Assembly (NCBI GenBank): GCA_020696955.1
Contig: JAJFBK010000022.1
Span: forward strand, 1 to 8,387
Direction of reading: 5' to 3'
Length of the DNA stretch: 8,387 bases
From: Patescibacteria group bacterium
GTDB lineage: Bacteria > Patescibacteria > UBA1384 > CAILIB01
In this document: positions 1-4,126 of the stretch, piece after piece
How positions within the stretch are numbered: position 1 is the stretch's first letter
Layout: every line of letters starts with the position of its first letter
Made by a program: the position numbers and the translations under genes
The notes under the pieces: generated by a model
Databases searched by the model: none
The model's input: the letters and a program-made list of their open reading frames with translations, nothing else
Told to the model about the DNA's origin: nothing

Positions 1-99
1 AGCGGAGTGATTGCCTTGATGGTGGCGACCCGGGCCTTCAGTCAGGGAACCCTTGAATATGACCGAAAACTAAGTCTTAGAGAGTTGTTTCGGCGATAG
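1..99 (+). CDS. C-terminal end of a probable ABC-2 type transporter permease (partial)
   Basis: Frame 1 is open from the window edge to TAG at 97-99 and gives 32 residues. They begin with a short hydrophobic stretch (SGVIALMVATRAF) and continue with a charged tail ending in LSLRELFRR. A last membrane helix followed by a pattern like 'R-x-F-x-x-G-x-L-x-Y-x-x-x-L-S-L-R-E-L' is how ABC-2/NatB-like permeases often end; this rests on remembered family pattern and on only 32 residues. If so, it would be an integral membrane subunit of an exporter, with its ATPase partner upstream outside the window. No convincing hairpin plus T-tract follows the stop, so its transcript might run on toward the next plus-strand gene. 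Confidence 0.5.
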   Translation, partial: SGVIALMVATRAFSQGTLEYDRKLSLRELFRR

Positions 100-128
100 T
101 TTTTCTTAATGATTATTTAATAAAGAAG

Positions 129-137
129 TGCTAGTAT
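129..137 (+). promoter_or_regulatory. Possible extended -10 promoter for the 238-906 gene
   Basis: TG-C-TAGTAT at 129-137 is an extended -10 element (TGn plus a 5/6 match to TATAAT). No good -35 lies 16-18 bases upstream. A start near 144 would give a leader of about 94 nt carrying the palindrome and hairpin annotated below. Confidence 0.35.
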
Positions 138-152
138 CTGAAAGGTAAAAAG

Positions 153-169
153 TACGGATCAGATCCGTA
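153..169. promoter_or_regulatory. 17-bp perfect palindrome, possible operator
   Basis: TACGGATC-A-GATCCGTA is a perfect inverted repeat with a single central base, lying between the likely -10 box (132-137) and the gene start at 238. As RNA it could form only a 6-bp stem with a 5-nt loop and has no T-tract, so a protein-binding operator is more likely than a terminator. Confidence 0.4.
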
Positions 170-187
170 TAAAGTGTCACGAGATTC

Positions 188-217
188 GAGCATCGAGACG
201 ATTATTTCTCTATGCTC
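188..217 (+). other. Leader stem-loop just upstream of the Shine-Dalgarno
   Basis: GAGCAT-C-GAGA (188-198) pairs with TCTC-T-ATGCTC (207-217): 6 bp, one C/T mismatch, then 4 bp, closed by an 8-nt loop. It ends 7 bases before the AAAAGGA ribosome-binding site at 224-230 and so is placed to affect translation or mRNA stability of the 238-906 gene. Confidence 0.45.
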
Positions 218-237
218 ACAATGAAAAGGATTTTAAC

Positions 238-906
238 ATGTGTGGTTATGAAGAGGGCTTAGCCCTTATTGAGGAAGTAGGATTATTGCATGGCAGGCTG
301 GGGCTTGCTGAGGATTTGGAATGCAAGATAGTTCATCATTCCAAGCCTGACGATTCTTTTGGTGGGGTGGTAGTACTACCCTTTTTAAATGATTTGGCCT
401 CTGCGATTGGCATCAAGGATCCCTATGGATCTGGCTATGAACAGGTTTGTAACTTGGTATGGAATGCTTATTCGCAGGCCATGGGAATAAATCTTGATCG
501 TAGTGCCTATACTTGCGACTTTCCTTTTTATAGTGGCCTAGGCTCCCTACTAGAAGCATGTGAGTCATCGGCCCCCTTTGAAAAAGGTGAGATGCGCTAT
601 CATCTGGCTCACTTTAAGCAGGAATATCTGACTGCAGAAGACTTGTTGGCAAGAAGAGGGGCGGCAGGAGTTCAATGTTTCCCGCTTGGAATAGCCCAAA
701 ACTTATGCATTGCTCTCTCTTGTCCGGCCCCAATAATGAGAATGATTCACGTCGGAACTTCGATTGCCTGCCTATCCAATGTGATAAGCAAAAGAGATAC
801 CACTTTTCCGGTTCTTGGAGGAACCAGGCTGAATATTTTTGTTCCAAACCCTTATTTGCCTGATATGGTCTTTTGCTCGCTGTCGGTATGCCTTGAGACT
901 GAATAA
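238..906 (+). CDS. Hypothetical protein, 222 aa, family not recognised
   Basis: ATG at 238 is preceded by AAAAGGA at 224-230, a usable Shine-Dalgarno with 7-base spacing, and the frame ends in TAA at 904-906 directly before a strong terminator, so this is a real single-gene unit. I do not recognise the family. The protein has no signal peptide and no obvious membrane helix. It is fairly rich in Cys (C2, C28, C71 and several more, scattered without a CxxC pair). It has hydrophobic segments around GGVVVLPFLNDL (residues 42-53) and FPLGIAQNLCIALSCP (148-163), suggesting a globular cytoplasmic alpha/beta protein. The N-terminal half is acidic. It sits alone between a probable permease tail and a convergent orphan gene, so context gives no function. 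Confidence 0.75.
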   Translation: MCGYEEGLALIEEVGLLHGRLGLAEDLECKIVHHSKPDDSFGGVVVLPFLNDLASAIGIKDPYGSGYEQVCNLVWNAYSQAMGINLDRSAYTCDFPFYSGLGSLLEACESSAPFEKGEMRYHLAHFKQEYLTAEDLLARRGAAGVQCFPLGIAQNLCIALSCPAPIMRMIHVGTSIACLSNVISKRDTTFPVLGGTRLNIFVPNPYLPDMVFCSLSVCLETE

Positions 907-918
907 GAATTGTTCCAG

Positions 919-949
919 AACCGCTACTCGTACGAGTAGTGGTTTTTTT
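919..949 (+). terminator. Rho-independent terminator of the 238-906 gene
   Basis: AACCGCTACTCG (919-930) pairs with the following TACGAGTAGTGGTT (931-944), a near-perfect palindrome with one mismatch/wobble, and runs into seven T residues (943-949). It lies 13 bp after the stop codon. The T-tract is only on the plus strand, so it acts mainly in that direction. The stop codon of the convergent minus-strand gene overlaps its end. Confidence 0.85.
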
Positions 950-1457
950 ATTGCCCCTTTTGCTTTGCTTCCCACTGTTTCGGCGTGTATGTCTTTTTAA
1001 AAGTAAGGGTGAACAGCCCCTTCAAGTAGCGGACTTTTTCAGGGGCGGTCTTTTCTTGGTCTGCAGGGAAAAAGAGATCTTCTGGCAATCCATTTTCTCT
1101 CCAGGCCTTTTGAACAATTTTAAATTCATCTTCGCTTAGGTTGAGGGCCCAGCAGCAGGTGTCGTCATGATGATCGAACTTGGCAATATCAGATTCTTTT
1201 TGATCCGCTGACCACATGAATAAAGAAAATAGGTCGTTTGAGTCAGAGTTTAATTCAAACCAGTCTATGAGGTCGTCAGTACTGCGAGGTAAGTTTCCTG
1301 ATTGTTCAACCTCCGTCGTTCCTGGTTTTGGGGCCAAGAGGCGTGCTTCATATCGGTCACAGAAGGAGGCCACGCTTTTGACCGTGACTTTAACTGCCTG
1401 CATCAGAGGGAAACCAGGTGTGTCGAAGAAATAATAGAGTTCTGGGGCGTAAATCAT
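948..1457 (-). CDS. Hypothetical protein, 169 aa, family not recognised
   Basis: Reads from ATG at 1457 to a stop at 948-950. I recognise no family. The protein is acidic in its middle (residues 60-100) and has an unusual cluster D95-H96-H97-D98-D99 followed by C101-C102-W, which could bind a metal, though no known motif is claimed. The last 25 residues are Lys-rich (TFKKTYTPKQW). There is no signal peptide or membrane helix, so it is probably cytoplasmic. There is no Shine-Dalgarno upstream of the ATG; instead an extended -10 box (1464-1472, TG-A-TATAGT) ends 6 bases before it, suggesting a leaderless mRNA. It lies downstream of the terminator of the 1532-1984 gene and so is its own unit, convergent with the 238-906 gene. 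Confidence 0.7.
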   Translation of the reverse strand: MIYAPELYYFFDTPGFPLMQAVKVTVKSVASFCDRYEARLLAPKPGTTEVEQSGNLPRSTDDLIDWFELNSDSNDLFSLFMWSADQKESDIAKFDHHDDTCCWALNLSEDEFKIVQKAWRENGLPEDLFFPADQEKTAPEKVRYLKGLFTLTFKKTYTPKQWEAKQKGQ

Positions 1458-1463
1458 GTTGTT

Positions 1464-1472
1464 ACTATATCA
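1464..1472 (-). promoter_or_regulatory. Extended -10 promoter placing the start at or near the ATG
   Basis: On the minus strand the sequence reads TG-A-TATAGT, then AACAAC, then ATG (1457). The -10 box matches 5/6 and has the TGn extension; no good -35 is seen. Usual spacing would put the first transcribed base at the A of the start codon. Confidence 0.5.
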
Positions 1473-1506
1473 GGAAAAATAAACAGCCACGCAGGGTGTG
1501 CGTGAC
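1472..1506 (-). terminator. Terminator of the 1532-1984 gene
   Basis: Minus-strand RNA reads GUCACGCA-CACCC-UGCGUGGC (1506-1486), an 8-bp stem including one T-G pair with a 5-nt loop, followed by a T-rich run TGTTTATTTTTCC (1485-1473). It lies 25 bp past the stop at 1532 and directly abuts the -10 box of the next gene. Confidence 0.8.
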
Positions 1507-1531
1507 TGAGATTGAGGTGCCTTCTTCCGTC

Positions 1532-1984
1532 CTAGCGGGAAAAGGTAACTTTATCAAAAAACTCCTTGGGATCTTTCCCTTGCTGGGAAAGTCGGATTGT
1601 CGTCTGTTTTACGAGTTCTTGCAAGGAATACCTCCTTAGATCTTCGTCGATAACTTCTGGCATAAGTCTTTCTTGCCTTGCAATTCGGATGATTGCAGTG
1701 AAAATGTTCTCTTCTGCCTTAGATTTTTCTATTCCGCTATAGACCCAAGGATCACGGAAAGCGGTGCTGCATCCCTGACAAGAATACAAAATAAAGGGAA
1801 TGGAATCTCCGATTGTATGCCTGTCATACCCGTTCACTTTACAGCCGGGGTATCGGCATATAAAGCAGTCTTTGATATATCGATCCATGAGGATCTTGGG
1901 AATTGTCTCGCCAAGTTCTCGTGCGTTTCTTATGAGGGCCATGCCCTCCTTTTCTTCTTCGCTTAGGGCATTCTTGTTCAACAT
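1532..1984 (-). CDS. Small probable zinc-binding protein, 150 aa, function unknown
   Basis: I place the start at ATG 1984 because AAGGAGG ends 6 bases before it. The frame extends upstream to a GTG at 2044, but that 20-codon extension contains the likely -10 box and a hairpin. The protein has an N-terminal charged helix, then C40-x2-C43-x4-C48 and C69-x2-C72 (with H56 between), which looks like a zinc ribbon or similar structural zinc site. It continues with a helical C-terminal half rich in Arg, Lys and Glu. No membrane segment is visible. I do not recognise the family. A DNA- or RNA-binding or protein-binding role is possible from the Cys pairs, but this is inference. The gene follows the APH-like kinase on the same strand and has its own promoter and terminator. 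Confidence 0.75.
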   Translation of the reverse strand: MLNKNALSEEEKEGMALIRNARELGETIPKILMDRYIKDCFICRYPGCKVNGYDRHTIGDSIPFILYSCQGCSTAFRDPWVYSGIEKSKAEENIFTAIIRIARQERLMPEVIDEDLRRYSLQELVKQTTIRLSQQGKDPKEFFDKVTFSR

Positions 1985-1996
1985 GTCGATCCTCCT

Positions 1997-2009
1997 TGCG
2001 CATTGCGCA
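1997..2009 (-). other. Short hairpin next to the Shine-Dalgarno
   Basis: TGCGCA-A-TGCGCA on the minus strand can form a 5-bp stem with a 3-nt loop immediately before the AAGGAGG site. It could affect ribosome access or act as an operator half-site; there is no direct evidence for either. Confidence 0.25.
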
Positions 2010-2014
2010 CCCAG

Positions 2015-2020
2015 ACTATA
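2015..2020 (-). promoter_or_regulatory. Probable -10 box for the 1532-1984 gene
   Basis: TATAGT on the minus strand (5/6 match), about 30 bp upstream of the ATG at 1984. Transcription would start near 2008 and produce a short leader with the hairpin and AAGGAGG. The -35 is poor. This box lies inside the longer GTG-start reading frame, which argues against that start. Confidence 0.4.
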
Positions 2021-2052
2021 GCGGATTTCCTTTGAATTAGCCACAAGCAGTC

Positions 2053-3057
2053 TTATGGCATAGAGTCCACAAGCTCCTGAAGGGCTTTGACTCTCACATT
2101 GTAATATCCCCGATAGAGTTCTTCTCCTCCTTGCAAATGGACTGATCTGGTACCAGTTCGTTCTTTCTCTAATTGGATTATAGACCAGGCAAGGTCAGCG
2201 ATTCTGGATTTGAGGGTATAAATTGGAAGCCGTTTTTTAAATGTGTGATCGTTACTATGAGCAAGGTATTCGTCAAGAAAGATCTTTTTGAAATCATCGA
2301 GCAGGTGGTTGACGGCGAAAAGGTAGGCGATTTCACCGGCCGGGTCTCCATACCCTGACTCTGTCCAATCAATCAAGGTTATTTTCTCATTTCCCCACAC
2401 CACGTTTTCTGGACCGGGATCACCGTGCAGTAAGGAGAAAGCGTTTTGCTTAAAAATGTCAGCTTGGTCTCGGGTCATGGTGTCCAAAGCCTCCATTGCC
2501 GTCGGGATAAGCACTTGGCTTTCAGGGTAATCTTCGAGACTTACGGCCAGGAGGGGGTCGGTAATCTGGACCTTTATCATGCAGTCAAGCGAATCCAAAT
2601 AGGTTCCTGGACGAGGAGGGAGCTCGGGAGAAGGAGAAAACTCCGTACTTGAATGAGAGTGGAGGGTTGCAAGAGTTTTGGCCAGGACCCGAATATCTGC
2701 AGGATCCATGTCGTGGTAAGGTTTGTGAATCCCTGGAATGAACTCCATGATCAAGAGGGAGCCAGTAAGAAATTCGGGTTTCGTGAGTGCAATGACTTTC
2801 GGGGATAAGAAGCCGTTCAGCTTCCTCAGTTTCTCGTATTCAACTGCTATGATATCACCATGATATCGATCATCAGGAAAGAAACGAAGAACATACGTGC
2901 GTTCAGGGTCATTTTCAAAGGATATCAAAAAATTGGCATTGTGATGGCCGCCATTAAGCTGTGTAGAAAGGGGGTTGGCAACCGTCTTCAACCCAAAGAG
3001 AGAAGGGTCAAGGCTAAGGACGTGCTCAGAGAGTTGGAGGAGGGTGGGATTGTTCAT
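2053..3057 (-). CDS. APH/choline-kinase-family phosphotransferase, 334 aa
   Basis: Cytoplasmic kinase-like fold enzyme that would move phosphate from ATP (or GTP) to a small hydroxylated substrate. Visible motifs, numbered from the chosen ATG: a Gly/Asn-rich N-lobe loop (LNGGHHNANF, about 34-43); an N-lobe strand (YVLRFF, 55-60); a conserved helix Glu in AVEYEKL; the hinge MEFIPG (about 104); the catalytic loop HGDPGPENVVW with Asp213 and Asn218; and the metal-binding LIDWTESGYGDP with Asp230. Length fits the family. ATG 3057 is preferred over the upstream in-frame TTG at 3078, because AGGAG lies 4 bases before it and the TTG overlaps the promoter. The true substrate is unknown; family members include aminoglycoside, homoserine, choline and fructosamine-type kinases, so resistance should not be assumed. 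No terminator separates it from the next gene. Confidence 0.85.
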   Translation of the reverse strand: MNNPTLLQLSEHVLSLDPSLFGLKTVANPLSTQLNGGHHNANFLISFENDPERTYVLRFFPDDRYHGDIIAVEYEKLRKLNGFLSPKVIALTKPEFLTGSLLIMEFIPGIHKPYHDMDPADIRVLAKTLATLHSHSSTEFSPSPELPPRPGTYLDSLDCMIKVQITDPLLAVSLEDYPESQVLIPTAMEALDTMTRDQADIFKQNAFSLLHGDPGPENVVWGNEKITLIDWTESGYGDPAGEIAYLFAVNHLLDDFKKIFLDEYLAHSNDHTFKKRLPIYTLKSRIADLAWSIIQLEKERTGTRSVHLQGGEELYRGYYNVRVKALQELVDSMP

Positions 3058-3068
3058 GATTCTCCTGA

Positions 3069-3077
3069 AGTATAGCA
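3069..3077 (-). promoter_or_regulatory. Extended -10 promoter of the APH-like gene
   Basis: TG-C-TATACT on the minus strand, with a weak TAGTCA (4/6) 16 bases upstream. The ATG at 3057 is only 11 bases further on, so the transcript would begin in or beside the AGGAG motif (3062-3066), leaving a leader of about 5 nt. The motif may therefore not function as a ribosome-binding site. Confidence 0.45.
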
Positions 3078-3097
3078 AAGATTCCCAGTATGACTAT

Positions 3098-3138
3098 AAA
3101 GAAAAATCTCGCTTCATATTATTTCATGAAGCGAGATT
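3098..3138 (-). terminator. Strong terminator of the 3149-3610 gene
   Basis: A perfect 13-bp stem, AATCTCGCTTCAT (3105-3117) with ATGAAGCGAGATT (3126-3138), 8-nt loop. In the minus direction it is followed by a T-rich run (TTTTTCTTTATA, complement of 3106-3095). It begins 10 bp past the stop at 3149, and the APH promoter lies just beyond it. Confidence 0.88.
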
Positions 3139-3148
3139 GATTGAGATG

Positions 3149-3610
3149 TTATGTCTTCGCTTGATTGTCGAGCCATGTTAGAAATGGCTTTGGACGAACG
3201 GCGCATCTTGTACCCTTATAGGGGCGATACTGCAGAATGGCTACTCTCTTTCCGTCCTTATTGAGATAAGCTACTACGGGACTTCGTCGCACAAGCTCAT
3301 AACCTTCAGGCAGTCTCATTCTCAAGAAGTCGTCTGATAATGGTCTGAATCTAAAGCCAATCCTGACGAGCTCCTCCTTAGTTATTCCGCAAAACTGTTT
3401 CGGAATGATGCAGTTGCTTATTGCGTCAATCTCTGCGGTATGTGTCGAGGCATTTATCTGACCAAGTGGAATCCCTACCGCAGCCATAAACGGGCTGGTC
3501 TTCGCTGCTCTTTGGGCGCATTCAAGTGGTGAAGGGGAAAAAGTGAAATGGATCTTCACTCCGTCTCCATGGTTCCGTACTCTTCTTTGTCTTGTGCGGC
3601 TTTTTCTCAT
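3149..3610 (-). CDS. Hypothetical protein, 153 aa, family not recognised
   Basis: ATG at 3610; a GGGAG motif lies 10 bases upstream, slightly far for a Shine-Dalgarno. The N-terminus is very basic (MRKSRTRQRRVR) and could bind nucleic acid. The C-terminal part, about residues 85-131, reads GFRFRPLSDDF, then LPEGYELV, then LNKDGKRVAILQYRP. This 'LPEG(Y/W) ... D-x-x-G-(K/R)-x-R-x-x-I-x-Y' pattern recalls a small beta-rich module found in various uncharacterised proteins, but I cannot name it. Three Cys (31, 67, 74) have no clear motif, and there is no membrane helix. It is a single gene with its own promoter (3670-3697) and a strong terminator. Function unknown. Confidence 0.7.
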   Translation of the reverse strand: MRKSRTRQRRVRNHGDGVKIHFTFSPSPLECAQRAAKTSPFMAAVGIPLGQINASTHTAEIDAISNCIIPKQFCGITKEELVRIGFRFRPLSDDFLRMRLPEGYELVRRSPVVAYLNKDGKRVAILQYRPYKGTRCAVRPKPFLTWLDNQAKT

Positions 3611-3659
3611 GATCGTGAGACTCCCTTGGAAGATGTTCTCATCTGTGATACAAGATGAA

Positions 3660-3681
3660 ACCTGGCGTAACTATAACAGGT
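3660..3681. promoter_or_regulatory. Inverted repeat around the -10 box, possible operator
   Basis: ACCTG (3660-3664) and CAGGT (3677-3681) form a perfect inverted repeat separated by 12 bases. The -10 box of the 3149-3610 gene lies inside it and the likely start site sits at one edge, so a bound repressor would block the promoter. The arms are short, so chance is possible. Confidence 0.3.
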
Positions 3682-3697
3682 GGGGAAGGAATTTCAA
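3670..3697 (-). promoter_or_regulatory. Promoter of the 3149-3610 gene
   Basis: Minus strand TTGAAA (3697-3692), 16-base spacer, TATAGT (3675-3670); both boxes match 5/6. A start near 3663 leaves a leader of about 53 nt before ATG 3610. Confidence 0.6.
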
Positions 3698-3710
3698 TAG
3701 GAGCCTGTTC

Positions 3711-4010
3711 TTATAAAAAAGAGCTCGACCGCCAGGTCAGCTCTTTTTCGGGATTGAATCCCAATTCGTTGTCTGTTTTCTTTTTATGTGGGCTAAGCCA
3801 AGTAGGGAAGCAAAAAGCTTGCAGTACTTGGATCGTCCCGAAGTCCTTCACGTTCCAAAGCCGATAAATGCGGTATCTTTGGGAAGGAATGGGGAGCAAG
3901 TCATAGCAGGAGCCAAGAGATCGGCGTCCTAAAGTGTGGTTCAGAGAAAAAGTATACGCTCTAGCGCAAAGGCGCCTAAAGTCGTCAGATACGAGATCTG
4001 TGAACTTCAT
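3711..4010 (-). CDS. Doubtful 99-aa reading frame inside the candidate RNA
   Basis: Open from ATG 4010 to TAA 3711-3713. Its start looks protein-like (MKFTDLVSDDFRRLCARAY), and it lies in a transcript with a strong promoter. Against it: no Shine-Dalgarno (the bases before the ATG read CTCCTTGACTGAAA), no recognisable family, and its last codons are the terminator hairpin itself. The stop codon lies just after the T-tract (3720-3715), so most transcripts would end before or at the stop and lack a usable one. The later part is rich in Cys, Trp, Phe and Pro, as chance frames often are. I list it as the main alternative to a non-coding RNA. Confidence 0.25.
   Translation of the reverse strand: MKFTDLVSDDFRRLCARAYTFSLNHTLGRRSLGSCYDLLPIPSQRYRIYRLWNVKDFGTIQVLQAFCFPTWLSPHKKKTDNELGFNPEKELTWRSSSFL
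3715..3748. terminator. Bidirectional terminator ending the 4091-3715 transcript
   Basis: AAAAAGAGCT (3716-3725) pairs with AGCTCTTTTT (3739-3748); after one bulged C, an inner GACC/GGTC adds 4 bp around a GCCA loop. Minus-strand RNA ends in six T residues (3720-3715), plus-strand RNA in five. No plus-strand gene leads into it, so its use is on the minus strand. Confidence 0.88.
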
Positions 4011-4091
4011 TTTCAGTCAAGGAGATCGTAGTAAGGTGGGTCCGGCAACCCGGAACATATCACCTATCGATCAAGAGGGCAGTTAACGAAT
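3715..4091 (-). ncRNA. Candidate structured RNA, about 377 nt, family not recognised
   Basis: The unit is bounded by a perfect consensus promoter (4098-4126) and a strong terminator (3715-3748). The predicted first bases AUUCGUU (4091-4085) are complementary over 7 bp to AACGAAU (3770-3764) near the 3' end, a closing helix like those of many stable RNAs. Between them I see: a long interrupted stem 4024-4072 (GATCG/CGATC, GGTG/CACC, TCCGG/CCGGA); CAGAT/ATCTG (3986-4000); GCGC/GCGC (3964-3975); CCAAAG..CCG/CGG..CTTTGG (3855-3882); CCAAGTA..AAGC/GCTT..TACTTGG (3798-3831); and GGGA/TCCC (3750-3762). I looked for the conserved cores of RNase P RNA, tmRNA, SRP RNA and 5S rRNA and did not find them. 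The alternative is a leader plus the 99-aa frame at 3711-4010. Stems were found by eye; no folding was run. Confidence 0.45.
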
Positions 4092-4097
4092 AGTGTA

Positions 4098-4126
4098 ATT
4101 ATACGGTATAAGCCCTCATTTGTCAA
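4098..4126 (-). promoter_or_regulatory. Perfect sigma70 consensus promoter
   Basis: Minus strand TTGACA (4126-4121), 17-base spacer, TATAAT (4103-4098): both boxes match 6/6 at ideal spacing. The -35 box contains the TGA stop codon (4125-4123) of the upstream MFS gene. Expected start at about 4091. Confidence 0.85.

Noticed and set aside
2042..2044. GTG start for the zinc-binding protein gene
   Set aside because: No ribosome-binding site, and the extension covers a likely promoter; the ATG at 1984 has a near-perfect AAGGAGG.
2053..3057. Aminoglycoside resistance gene
   Set aside because: The kinase fold and catalytic motifs are clear, but the APH family is broad and nothing here identifies an aminoglycoside substrate.
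4031..4056. T-box-like string (GTGGGTCCGG..CCCGG)
   Set aside because: It only loosely resembles the antiterminator bulge AGGGTGGNACCGCG, sits before no aminoacyl-tRNA or amino-acid gene, and fits better as part of the 4024-4072 hairpin.
3715..4091. RNase P RNA, tmRNA, 5S rRNA or SRP RNA identity for the candidate RNA
   Set aside because: By eye I found no GAGGAAAGTCC core or ACAGA..GGCTTA of RNase P, no alanine-tRNA-like ends of tmRNA, no GGAA-loop core of SRP RNA and only a few shared bases with 5S rRNA. A covariance search would settle it.
3764..4091. Integron attC site or gene cassette signature
   Set aside because: The complementary ATTCGTT/AACGAAT arms lack the RYYYAAC and GTTRRRY core pattern, and no integrase or series of similar sites is present.
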